Source of the DNA: Micromonospora sp. LH3U1
Lineage (GTDB): Bacteria; Actinomycetota; Actinomycetes; Mycobacteriales; Micromonosporaceae
Assembly: GCF_028475105.1 (NCBI RefSeq)
Contig: NZ_CP116936.1
Coordinates: forward strand, 3,533,501 to 3,597,500
Direction: 5' to 3'
DNA length: 64,000 bases
Below are positions 16,454 through 24,415 of this stretch, in pieces. The stretch's first letter is position 1. Each line of letters begins with the position of its first letter. The position numbers and the translations under genes were made by a program. The notes below the pieces were generated by a model. That model did not search any database and was not told where the DNA came from. It worked only from the letters and a program-made list of their open reading frames with translations.

Positions 16454-17199
16454 GCAAGGCGATCGTGCGGCCGTACGGGGACACCACCGGCGACGGGATG
16501 GTGCAGGTGTCGTTCACCCTGCCGGTGACCCACGACAAGCGGGCCGAGGGCGCGGCGGTGCAGTTGGCCAACCGGATGGGCATCGACCCGGCGATGGTCG
16601 TGCACGCCAAGCCGATGGGTGACGGGTTCACCTTCTTCGTGGTCTACGGGCGGGTCAACCACCTGGTCGACCTGAACGCGGTGCAGGTGGTGGAACGGGA
16701 CTTCGCGTTGTTGTCGGCGAAGGACGTCAACACGGTGATCAAGCAGCGGTTGCGGCGCAAGCTGTCCGTGGTCGGGGCGTGCATCGGCACCGACGCGCAC
16801 ACCGTGGGCATCGACGCGATCCTCAACGTCAAGGGCATCGCGGGGGAGAAGGGCCTGGAATATTACCGGGAGTTGAAGGTCATCAACATGGGTGCGCAGG
16901 TCAGCGTGCCGGAGTTGGTGGAGGCCGCCCGGGTGGAGAAGGCCGACGCGGTGCTCGTGTCGCAGGTGGTCACCCAACGCGACGCGCACCTGCACAACAC
17001 GCGGGAGATGTCCGCGGCCTTCCGGGAGGCGATGCCGGCGGGGCGGCGGCCGCTGCTGATCGTCGGTGGTCCCCGGTTCGACGAGTCGATGACCGACGAG
17101 TTGGGTGTGGATCGGATCTTCGGTCGGGGCACCACACCCGGCGAGGTGGCCAGTTACCTCGTGCACGCCCTGATCACACAGCGAAAGGCGACGGCATGA
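16450..17199 (+). CDS. kamE: Lysine 5,6-aminomutase beta (cobalamin-binding) subunit
   Basis: 249 residues. The B12-binding Rossmann domain has the base-off/His-on motif DAHTVG (D115, H117). In INVKG-like context, LNVKGIAG gives K128, the equivalent of the lysine that forms the internal aldimine with PLP in clostridial KamE. The N-terminal part (VQVSFTLPVTHDKRAEGAA) is the dimerisation region. SQVVTQRDAHLHN and LLIVGGPRFDES are also conserved. It overlaps both kamD and kal by four bases (ATGA/GTGA junctions). Confidence 0.94.
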   Translation: MSKAIVRPYGDTTGDGMVQVSFTLPVTHDKRAEGAAVQLANRMGIDPAMVVHAKPMGDGFTFFVVYGRVNHLVDLNAVQVVERDFALLSAKDVNTVIKQRLRRKLSVVGACIGTDAHTVGIDAILNVKGIAGEKGLEYYRELKVINMGAQVSVPELVEAARVEKADAVLVSQVVTQRDAHLHNTREMSAAFREAMPAGRRPLLIVGGPRFDESMTDELGVDRIFGRGTTPGEVASYLVHALITQRKATA

Positions 17200-17603
17200 C
17201 CGACTCCAGGCTCGGGTTGACGGTGACGCACCGGCGGTACGTGCCGTACTCGCACGCCCACTATGCCGGCAACCTGGTCGACGGGGCGTACGCCCTCGCG
17301 TTGTTCGGGGACGTGGCGACCGAGGTGTGTATCCGCACCGACGGTGACGAGGGCCTGTTCGCCGGGTACGCCGACGTGCGGTTCCACGCGCCGATCCGCG
17401 CCGGTGACGTGGTGGAGGTGACCGCCCGGGTGTCCCGGGTGGGCACCCGCAGCCGCACCCTGGAGCTGAGCTGCGCGGTGGTGTGCCGGGGCCGACCGGA
17501 CCGCTCCGAGTCCGCCGCCGAGGTCCTGGACCCGCCGATCGTGGTGGTCACCGCGACCGGCACCGTGGTCGTTCCCGCCGCCAGAGTGAGTCGCGAGGAG
17601 TGA
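17196..17603 (+). CDS. kal: 3-aminobutyryl-CoA ammonia lyase
   Basis: The 135-residue hotdog-fold protein resembles clostridial Kal (HAHYAGNLVDGAYALALFGD, VATEVCIRTDGDEGLFAGY, and an IRAGDVVEVTARVSRVGTRS strand). It removes ammonia from 3-aminobutyryl-CoA to give crotonyl-CoA, the last dedicated step of the route. Its presence shows that the cluster serves catabolism rather than only beta-lysine supply for an antibiotic. The start overlaps the kamE stop. Confidence 0.9.
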   Translation: MTDSRLGLTVTHRRYVPYSHAHYAGNLVDGAYALALFGDVATEVCIRTDGDEGLFAGYADVRFHAPIRAGDVVEVTARVSRVGTRSRTLELSCAVVCRGRPDRSESAAEVLDPPIVVVTATGTVVVPAARVSREE

Positions 17604-17644
17604 GCCGGGGTTGCGAGCCCCGCAGTCGCGAACAGGGGAGGCCT

Positions 17645-18982
17645 GTGACCCTGGCGGTCTGCGCGGACGTCGGGTCCACGTACACCAAGGTGGCGGTGGT
17701 GGATCTGGCCGCGGGTGTGCTGGTGGGCGCGGCGGCGTCGCCCACCACGGTGGGCACCGACGTGCTGCACGGCCTGGACGCCGCGGTGGCGGCGGCCACC
17801 GCCGGGCTCGGTGTGCCCGACGCGCCGTGGTACGTGTGCTCGTCGGCCGGTGGTGGGCTGCGGCTGGCCGTGATCGGCTACGAGCCGCTGGTCACCGCGC
17901 AGGCGGGCCGGCGGGTCGGGTTGTCCGCCGGGGCGCACGTGGTGCACGTGGCGGCCGGTCGGCTCGGCGCGGCGGACCTGACGGCGTTGCGGGCGGCCCG
18001 ACCGGACGTGGTGCTGCTGGTCGGCGGCACCGACGGCGGTGACGCCGAGACGATCACCCACAACGCGACCCGGCTGGCCCGTGCCCGTTGGCGGGTGCCG
18101 GTGGTGTTCGCCGGCAACGGCGACGTCCGCGAACAGCTGACCGGGCTGCTGGAGGCCGCCGGTGTGCCCGTGACGGGCGCGGAGAACGTCCTGCCGCGCA
18201 TCGGGGTGCTCGCACCGGCGTCGGCGCGGGCGGCGATCCGTGCGGTGTTCCTGCGCCACGTCATCGGTGGGAAACGGCTGTCGAAGGGCACCCGGTTCGC
18301 GCGGCTGGTACGGGCGGCCACCCCCGACGCGGTGCTCACCGGCGTGGAGGTGCTCGCCGACACCATCGGCGGTGACCTCGCCGTGGTCGACGTGGGCGGG
18401 GCCACCACCGACGTGTATTCGGTGCTCACCCCCGACGAGCGGGCCACCGGGCCCGGTCGGGAGGTCGCCGGCAGCCTGTGGCGGGCCCGCACCGTCGAGG
18501 GCGACCTGGGCATGCGGTGGAGCGCCCCCGGGGTCGTACGCGCGGCCGTCGAAGAGCGGCTGCTCGCCGCGGGTGAGTCCGACGACCTGGCGGCCGCCGC
18601 GGCACGCCGGGCCGCCGACCCGGCGTTCCTGGCCGTCGACGACGTCGAGCGGGCCGTGGACCGGCGCATCGCCACCCTCGCGGCGACGGTGGCGTTGCGG
18701 CGGCACGCCCGGGGCGCCTCCACGGGCGAGCGGGCCGGGCGGGACCTGCGCGACGTGCGACTGATGGTGGGTTCCGGTGGGGTGCTGCGGCACGCGCCGC
18801 CGGACGCGTCCGGGCAGGTGCTGGCGGCGGTCCTCGCCGATCACGCCGGCGGTTGGGCGTTGCCACGCGCCGCCGCCGCGGTGGTCGACGCCGACTATGT
18901 GCTGGCCGCCGGGGGGTTGCTCGCCGAGGAGCATCGGGCGGCGGCCGGGGCGCTGCTGCGCCACCATCTCCGCGCGCATTGA
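17645..18982 (+). CDS. MutL/GlmL-type ATPase, probable aminomutase reactivase
   Basis: The 445-residue protein is an actin/Hsp70-fold ATPase: phosphate-1 loop CADVGSTYTKVAVVD at the N-terminus and phosphate-2 loop VVDVGGATTDVYS near residue 255. HVVHVAAGRLG and VLLVGGTDGGD are typical of the glutamate mutase MutL family. Such proteins are known next to B12-dependent mutases; by context it should exchange damaged cobalamin on KamDE. GTG 17645 follows GGGGAGG closely. It lies 41 bases after kal and is likely the end of the operon. Confidence 0.85.
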   Translation: MTLAVCADVGSTYTKVAVVDLAAGVLVGAAASPTTVGTDVLHGLDAAVAAATAGLGVPDAPWYVCSSAGGGLRLAVIGYEPLVTAQAGRRVGLSAGAHVVHVAAGRLGAADLTALRAARPDVVLLVGGTDGGDAETITHNATRLARARWRVPVVFAGNGDVREQLTGLLEAAGVPVTGAENVLPRIGVLAPASARAAIRAVFLRHVIGGKRLSKGTRFARLVRAATPDAVLTGVEVLADTIGGDLAVVDVGGATTDVYSVLTPDERATGPGREVAGSLWRARTVEGDLGMRWSAPGVVRAAVEERLLAAGESDDLAAAAARRAADPAFLAVDDVERAVDRRIATLAATVALRRHARGASTGERAGRDLRDVRLMVGSGGVLRHAPPDASGQVLAAVLADHAGGWALPRAAAAVVDADYVLAAGGLLAEEHRAAAGALLRHHLRAH

Positions 18983-19460
18983 GACTCGCCGACCCGACAC
19001 GCCGTGTCGCAACACACGACAGGCCGGGGGTGGGTTGACAACCGACGGGGGTTGGCACGTACCGTCTTTGAGTCCTACCACGGGAAGCGGCTGTTGTTCG
19101 CTTCGTCCCTTCGTCCGCTGGCCGAGCGACATTTTCAGCGTCATCGTCGCGGCGGCCAGGTCCAGCGGGCGGGGGTCGGCGGGGCGGCGCGAACCGGCCG
19201 CGGTTACCGGTGTACGGGCAGGGTGAGGTGCACGGCCAGTAGACAACGGCCCGGCGGGGGCAGCCAGTCCGCGTCCGGTCGGTCCGAAGGTCGTCGTGCC
19301 CCATCCTCGCCTCACCGGCCGGGAAGGGCCTGGGAGCATCGGGGCGCGGCGAGAGCCGCGCCCCGATTTCATGTCCGCTGGGGGGTCTGTGCCCGGCGGC
19401 CCGATGCGGCCGGTGCGGCCGCCAGCCAGGTAACCTTCGCCCCGTGATCGAGGTGAAGCG
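18983..19460. other. 478-base gap with promoter-like and terminator-like elements
   Basis: No convincing gene is present; the open frames here lack family features and look like composition artefacts. TTGACA at 19035 and TACCGT at 19060, with a slightly long 19-base spacer, could form a plus-strand promoter. A strong hairpin stands at 19338-19367. The interval between them (about 290 bases) could be a small RNA or a leader of lnt. Confidence 0.35.
19338..19367. terminator. Strong hairpin upstream of lnt
   Basis: ATCGGGGCGCGGC pairs perfectly with its complement around a GAGA tetraloop, 13 base pairs, followed by TTC. No annotated gene ends just before it on either strand, so it terminates an unannotated transcript or acts as an attenuator for lnt. 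Confidence 0.65.
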
Positions 19461-21123
19461 GTGACGACCCTGGACCGGGATGAGACCCCCACTGCGGCGG
19501 TGCTGCCCCAGCCGGTCGTGACCGGCCGGCCGCTGCCGCTGAGGGTCGCCGTGCCCCTGGCCGTGGCCGCCGGGCTGGCGCTGCTGGTGGCGTTCCCCCC
19601 GTACGGGGTGTGGCCGCTCGCGCCGGTCGGGGTGGCGTTGCTGGCCGCCGCCGTGCACCGTCGGCGGTTGCGCGCCGGCGCCGGTCTGGGCTTCCTGACC
19701 GGGGTGGCGTTCTTCGCCCCGCTGCTGGCCTGGACGAACCTGCACACCGGTTACCTGCCGTGGGTGCTGCTGTCGCTGCTGCAGGCCGGTTACCTGGCGC
19801 TGCTGGGCGCGGCCACCGCCTGGGTGTCGCCGCTGGCCGACCGGAGCCGCTGGGCGTGGCCGGCGCTGACCGCGCTGCTGTGGGTGGGGCAGGAGGCGCT
19901 GCGTGACCGCACCCCGTTCGGCGGGTTCCCGTGGGGGCGGTTGGCGTTCAGCCAGGACACCTCACCGCTGCTGCGCCTGGCCTCGCTGGGTGGCGCGCCG
20001 CTGGTGACCTTCGCGGTGGCGCTGGTCGGCGGCCTGCTGGTCGCCGCCGTCTGGCGGGGCTGGGTCACCGCCCGCGAGACCCCCAGGACGACGCACGGCG
20101 CGCGGACGGCCCCGGGGTGGGAGCCAGTCGCGTCGGTGGGCTCCGGTGGCCGTACCGGCCGCTGTGGCGGTCGCGCTGACCGCCGCGTGCCTGCTCGTGC
20201 CGGTCGCCGCCGCCGGGTCCGGCGCCACGGTCACCGTGGCGATCGTGCAGGGCAACGTGCCGCGGCTGGGCCTGGACTTCAACGCCCAACGGCAGGCCGT
20301 GCTGAACAACCACGTCGACGCCACCATCGAGCTGGCCGCGCAGGTCGCCGCCGGCACCCAACGCCAACCCGACCTGGTGGTGTGGCCGGAGAACTCCAGC
20401 GACATCGACCCGCTGCGCAACCCCACCGCCGGGGCACGTATCTCCCAGGCCGCTGACACGATCCGCGCGCCGATCCTGGTCGGCGCGGTGCTGCTGGGCC
20501 CCGGCGTCGGGGAGGTCCGCAACGTGGGCATCCTGTGGCAGCCCGGCACCGGCCCTGACCTGGACCAGTTGTACGCGAAGCGCCACCCGGTGCCGTTCGC
20601 CGAGTACGTACCGCTGCGCAACGTGGCCCGCATGGTCAGCGACAAGGTCGACCTGATCCGGTCGGACTTCGTGGGCGGCAGCACCCCGGGCGTGGTACGC
20701 GCCGGTCCCGCCGTGCTCGGTGACGTGATCTGCTTCGAGGTCGCCTACGACGGGGTGGTCCGCGACACCGTCACCGGCGGCGCGCAGCTGCTGGTGGTGC
20801 AGACCAACAACGCCACCTTCGACGTGGCCGAGGCCCGCCAGCAGTTGGCCATGGTGCGGTTGCGGGCGGTGGAGCACGGTCGGCCGGCGTTGATGGCCTC
20901 CACGGTCGGGGTGTCCGGGTTCGTCGCACCCGATGGGCGGGTAAGCGATGCCACCGGGTTCAACACCCGGGAGGTCGTGGTGCGGCAGTTGCGGCTCGAC
21001 GACGGACGTACCCTCGCCACCCGGCTCGGTTGGTGGCCGGAGGTGGCGCTCGCCGGGCTGGCCGCGGCGGCCCTGGTCGGCGCGGCGGTGCTGCGCCGAC
21101 GGCAGCGGGTCATGCCCGGATAG
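19461..21123 (+). pseudogene. lnt: Apolipoprotein N-acyltransferase split by a frameshift
   Basis: The first half (from 19461) encodes the Lnt membrane part with FPPYGVWPLAPVGVALL, TGVAFFAPLLAWTN and RTPFGGFPWGRLAFSQ. The second half, in another frame from about 20146, encodes the nitrilase domain with the catalytic triad in VVWPENSS (Glu), YAKRHPVPFAEY (Lys) and LGDVICFEVAYD (Cys). The shift lies between about 20077 and 20140, a zone with runs such as GACCCCCAGG and GGCCCCGGGG. Joined, the protein has normal length. It acylates lipoproteins at the membrane. A sequencing error is as likely as a real mutation. Confidence 0.85.
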
Positions 21124-21157
21124 CAACAGCCGGTACGCCGGCGGGAGCGGAGGAACC

Positions 21158-21967
21158 GTGATCCAGGCGACCGATACGATCCGACGTCCGGGTGAGGTAC
21201 CCGGTGTGGGCCGGGTGCTGGTGGTGATCCCCACCTACAACGAGGCCGACAACATCGCCGCGATCGTGGGCCGGGTCCGGCGCGCCGCCCCGGCGGTGCA
21301 GATCCTCATCGCCGACGACAACAGCCCCGACGGCACCGGCGCGATCGCCGACGCGCTCGCCGACGGCGACGCGCACGTGCAGGTGCTGCACCGCCAGGGC
21401 AAAGAGGGCCTCGGCGCGGCGTACCTGGCCGGGTTCGGTTGGGCGCGGGAACGCGGCTACCAGGCGGTCGTGGAGATGGACGCCGACGGTTCCCACGCCC
21501 CGGAGGACCTGCCGGCGCTGCTGGACGCGGCCCGTGACGCCGACGTGGTGATCGGGTCGCGGTGGACCAGCGGCGCGCAGGTGCTCAACTGGCCGCTGCG
21601 GCGGTTGCTGCTGTCGCGCTGCGGCAACCTGTACGCGCGTCTCGCGCTGGGCATGCCGGTCTCGGATGCCACCGGCGGCTACCGGGTGTACCGGATCAGC
21701 GCGTTGGACGCCATCGACCTGGGGTCGGTGACCTCGCAGGGCTACTCGTTCCAGGTGGAGTTGTCCCGGCTGGCGCACCAGGCGGGGGTGCGGATCGTGG
21801 AGGTGCCGATCACCTTCGCCGAACGGGAACGCGGGGACAGCAAGATGAGCCCGCGGATCGTGGCCGAGGCGCTGTGGCGGATCACCGCCTGGGGTGTGCA
21901 GGACCGGCGGCAGGCGGTACGCCGCGGCCTGCACGGCACCGCCACCGGTCAGGCCCGGTGGCCGTGA
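21158..21967 (+). CDS. ppm1: Polyprenol monophosphomannose synthase (GT2)
   Basis: A 269-residue family-2 glycosyltransferase: VVIPTYNEADNIAAIV, ADDNSPDGTG, the DxD-type metal motif in VVEMDADGSHAPEDLP, GSRWTSGAQVLNWPL and SDATGGYRVYRI. It transfers mannose from GDP-mannose to polyprenyl phosphate for protein and glycolipid mannosylation. GTG 21158 is preceded by GGAGGA. It follows lnt, the same order as in the actinobacterial Lnt-Ppm1 pairs that are fused in some mycobacteria. Confidence 0.93.
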   Translation: MIQATDTIRRPGEVPGVGRVLVVIPTYNEADNIAAIVGRVRRAAPAVQILIADDNSPDGTGAIADALADGDAHVQVLHRQGKEGLGAAYLAGFGWARERGYQAVVEMDADGSHAPEDLPALLDAARDADVVIGSRWTSGAQVLNWPLRRLLLSRCGNLYARLALGMPVSDATGGYRVYRISALDAIDLGSVTSQGYSFQVELSRLAHQAGVRIVEVPITFAERERGDSKMSPRIVAEALWRITAWGVQDRRQAVRRGLHGTATGQARWP

Positions 21968-22034
21968 GCGCGGCCGTGTCATGCTGGATGGACGCGACGC
22001 GTCCGTGGTGTCGCGGGAATGGCGATGAGGTGAG

Positions 22035-22553
22035 ATGCGCCGAGGACTGAAGTTCGTACCGTTGGCCCTGTTGCTGGCGGTGGTGCTGGAGCTGGCGGTG
22101 TTCGTCGGTGTGGGGCGGGCGCTGGGGTTCGGGGCGGCGGTGTTGCTGGTGTTCGCCGCGTCCCTGCTGGGGCTGGTGCTGATGCGCCGCGAGGGAATGC
22201 GCGCCTGGCGCGGTTTCCGCTCCGCCGCCACCGCGGGGCAACCACCGGGTCGGCAGGTGACCGACGGGCTGGTGGGGTTGGCCGGGGCGATGTTGCTCGC
22301 GGTGCCCGGTCTGGTCAGCGGGCTGCTCGGGCTGCTGTTGCTGGTGCCGCCGGTGCGTCGGCTGGCCCGGGCCGGGGTGCAACGCGTCACCGAGCGGCGG
22401 GTGTCGTCGATGGTCGCCGGTGACCTGTTCGGGCCCCGCACCGTGCGGGTGCGCCAGGGCGCGCCGCAACCGACCCCGCAGCCGGAACAGCCGGTGGTGG
22501 TCGACGGCGGCCGGGCGATCGAGGGCGAGATCATCGAGCCCCGTCGCCACTGA
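22035..22553 (+). CDS. fxsA: FxsA family membrane protein
   Basis: 172 residues. The first 45 residues form two helices (LLLAVVLELAVFVGVGRALG). GLVLMRREGMRAWR is the FxsA signature turn, then a third helix (AMLLAVPGLVSGLLGLLLLVPPVR) and a soluble Pro-rich tail. FxsA is known from suppression of phage exclusion in E. coli; the role in actinobacteria is unknown. It lies 67 bases after ppm1 and ends before a strong bidirectional terminator. Confidence 0.9.
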   Translation: MRRGLKFVPLALLLAVVLELAVFVGVGRALGFGAAVLLVFAASLLGLVLMRREGMRAWRGFRSAATAGQPPGRQVTDGLVGLAGAMLLAVPGLVSGLLGLLLLVPPVRRLARAGVQRVTERRVSSMVAGDLFGPRTVRVRQGAPQPTPQPEQPVVVDGGRAIEGEIIEPRRH

Positions 22554-22590
22554 GCCACACCGCTACTGCCAACCACTGAGCACAGATACG

Positions 22591-22624
22591 ACGGCGCCCC
22601 CGGGGTTTTCCCCGGGGGCGCCGT
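22591..22624. terminator. Bidirectional terminator between fxsA and rbpA
   Basis: A 15-base-pair perfect stem (ACGGCGCCCCCGGGG with its complement) closes a TTTT loop between two convergent genes. Confidence 0.85.
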
Positions 22625-22643
22625 GTTCGTGCGTTCGTGCGGC

Positions 22644-22985
22644 TCAGGCGCGGCCGCGGCGGGTCCGAACCTCTTGCAGCCGCTCAGCGAGGATGTCCTC
22701 GAGCTCGGCGATCGAGCGCCGCTCCAGCAACATGTCCCAGTGGGTACGCGGCGGCTTGGCCTTCTTCTGCTCCGGCTCGTTGCCGTCGACGAGTCGGGCG
22801 ACGCTGCCGTCGAACTTGCATTCCCAGGTCATCGGGACCTCGGCGTCGACGGCGAACGGAACCTCGAACTGGTGGCCCTTGGCACAGAGGTACTCGCGGG
22901 TCTGACGCGGCGCGAGCTCCGTGTTGCGGTCGGATTCGTAGCTCACCGCGCCAAGGCGGCTTCCGCGCAGCATACGCTCGCCCAT
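22644..22985 (-). CDS. rbpA: RNA polymerase-binding protein RbpA
   Basis: 113 residues matching RbpA: RGSRLGAVSYESDRNTELAP at the N-terminus, the core fold around YLCAKGHQFEVPFAVDAEVP and WECKFDGSVA, and the C-terminal sigma-interaction helix RRSIAELEDILAERLQEVR. It binds the housekeeping sigma factor and stabilises the open complex in actinobacteria. ATG 22985 has GAGGGGAAG upstream; a frame extending to 23297 is not real. A sigma-R-like promoter lies at 23027-23053. Confidence 0.96.
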   Translation of the reverse strand: MGERMLRGSRLGAVSYESDRNTELAPRQTREYLCAKGHQFEVPFAVDAEVPMTWECKFDGSVARLVDGNEPEQKKAKPPRTHWDMLLERRSIAELEDILAERLQEVRTRRGRA

Positions 22986-23026
22986 GATCGACTTCCCCTC
23001 GTTCGTGGTGCTGGTCTTCTGGGTGT

Positions 23027-23053
23027 AACGGTGCGTTCCCGTCAAGCCATTCC
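23027..23053 (-). promoter_or_regulatory. Sigma-R-like promoter of rbpA
   Basis: On the minus strand GGGAAT and GTT are separated by 19 bases (counted from GGAAT), close to the Streptomyces sigma-R consensus GGAAT-N18-GTT. In Streptomyces, rbpA belongs to the sigma-R (thiol stress) regulon. The spacer is one base longer than the consensus, so the match is good but not perfect. Confidence 0.5.
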
Positions 23054-23223
23054 CGCCCGAGGGCGTGAGGCGTCCACGGGTGGGCCGAGACCAAGGGTAG
23101 CCGGCCGGGACGGTCACCCGGCCAGGTGATCCCCGGGCGGGTCGCAACGGCGATGTGTAACCGCTGCCACCGGGGATGTTAACCGCCCGAGCGCTGCGAA
23201 GGTTGCGCCGGCTCCCGCTCCGA

Positions 23224-24381
23224 TCAACGGGCGGCGTCGTCGGGAGTGGCGGCACCCAGCCGCGCCAGGGCCAGCGCCAGGTCGCTGACCTGGTCACCGA
23301 GCTGCGCTACCCGCCGCTGGGCCAGGTCCCGGTCGGCTTCGGCGGCGTCGAGCCGTACCGTCAGGGCGGTGACACTGCCCTCGGCGGTGGCCGCGGCCTT
23401 CCGGGCCCCGGCCAGTTCGGTGGTGAGCGTGTCGCGGTGGGCGGCCGTGGCGGCCAGCTCCGCGCGCAGCCGCGCCGCCAGCTCCGCGGCCTCCTGCCGG
23501 GCGTCGTCGGCCTGGTGGGCGGCGACCTGCGCGCGGTCGCGGGCCCGGTCGGCCTGCTCCCGCGCACGGGCGGCGTCGGCGGCCTCGGCGCGAGCCCGCG
23601 CGGCGTCGGCGCGGGACTGCTCGATCTGCCGCCGCACGTCCTGCACCTCGTCCTGCCACCGCCCGGCCCGCTCGGTCGCCTCGGCGGCGGCCCGGGTGGC
23701 CCGCTCGGCGTCGGCGCGCGCCGCGTCACGCTCGACGGTCAGGTCGGCCACCCGCTGCCGCTCGGTGTCCCGCTCCGCCCGCAGGTCCCGTACCTCGACG
23801 CGGGCCTGGTCACGGTCGCGTTCGGCCTGGGTGCGCAGCGCCTCGGCGGCGCTGACGTCGTGCCGCGCCTGATCGCGGGCAACCTCGGCGCGCTGCGCCC
23901 GCTCGTCGGCCACGGTGGCCTGTCGCACGGCCTGCTCGGCGCGCTGCCGGGCGTCGTCGGCCTCAGCGAGGGCACCACGGGCCTGCTCACGGGCGCGCGC
24001 CGCGTCGGCCGCCGCGGTCTCGGCGTCGTCGCGGGCCTCGTCGCGTTCGGTCTGCGCCGCGGCGACCTCGGTGGCGGCCTCCGCGCGAACCTGGGCGAGT
24101 TGTCGCTGCACACCCACCGGCGACAACTCGGCGTGCAGTGACTCGGTCAACGTCTCGACGATCTGATCGAGCCGGTCCACCGCCTCCCAGGTGCGGGCCA
24201 CCTGTCCGGGCAGACCGGGGGCGTTGCGGTGACGCATCCGGCTGTTGCGGGAGGCACGCTGGCAGGCGCCGTCGTTGTCCCGGCAGTAGCGGAACGGTCG
24301 GCCCGCGCCGACCCGCTGCGGCACTGGCTGTCCACAGTGGGCGCAGGGGCGGGTCTCGGTGGTGCTGGGCTGGGCGTCCAT
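23224..24381 (-). CDS. Zinc-finger plus long coiled-coil protein
   Basis: The 385-residue protein starts with a likely zinc-binding knuckle: CAHCGQPV with CRDNDGAC downstream (four Cys within residues 13-41). From about residue 95 to the end it is an almost unbroken Ala/Arg/Glu/Asp heptad coiled coil (repeated RAEAA, ARDQA, AERDRDQAR), some 290 residues, enough for a rod about 40 nm long. Similar KfrA-like or DUF proteins exist in actinobacteria. Its role is unknown: scaffold, chromosome-associated or polar-growth functions are possible. It is not repeat DNA, since codons vary between heptads. Confidence 0.85.
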   Translation of the reverse strand: MDAQPSTTETRPCAHCGQPVPQRVGAGRPFRYCRDNDGACQRASRNSRMRHRNAPGLPGQVARTWEAVDRLDQIVETLTESLHAELSPVGVQRQLAQVRAEAATEVAAAQTERDEARDDAETAAADAARAREQARGALAEADDARQRAEQAVRQATVADERAQRAEVARDQARHDVSAAEALRTQAERDRDQARVEVRDLRAERDTERQRVADLTVERDAARADAERATRAAAEATERAGRWQDEVQDVRRQIEQSRADAARARAEAADAARAREQADRARDRAQVAAHQADDARQEAAELAARLRAELAATAAHRDTLTTELAGARKAAATAEGSVTALTVRLDAAEADRDLAQRRVAQLGDQVSDLALALARLGAATPDDAAR

Positions 24382-24415
24382 CGAGGGCGAAGTCTAGTGC
24401 CGGGCGGCCGACGGG

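Noticed and set aside
17261..19747. 828-codon open frame on the minus strand
   Set aside because: It lies opposite kal, the MutL-type gene and the lnt start, is rich in Arg/Pro/Gly/His without domains, and is a GC-bias shadow.
23224..24381. Apparent tandem DNA repeats
   Set aside because: The periodicity comes from heptads of a coiled-coil protein; codons differ between units, so it is protein-level repetition.
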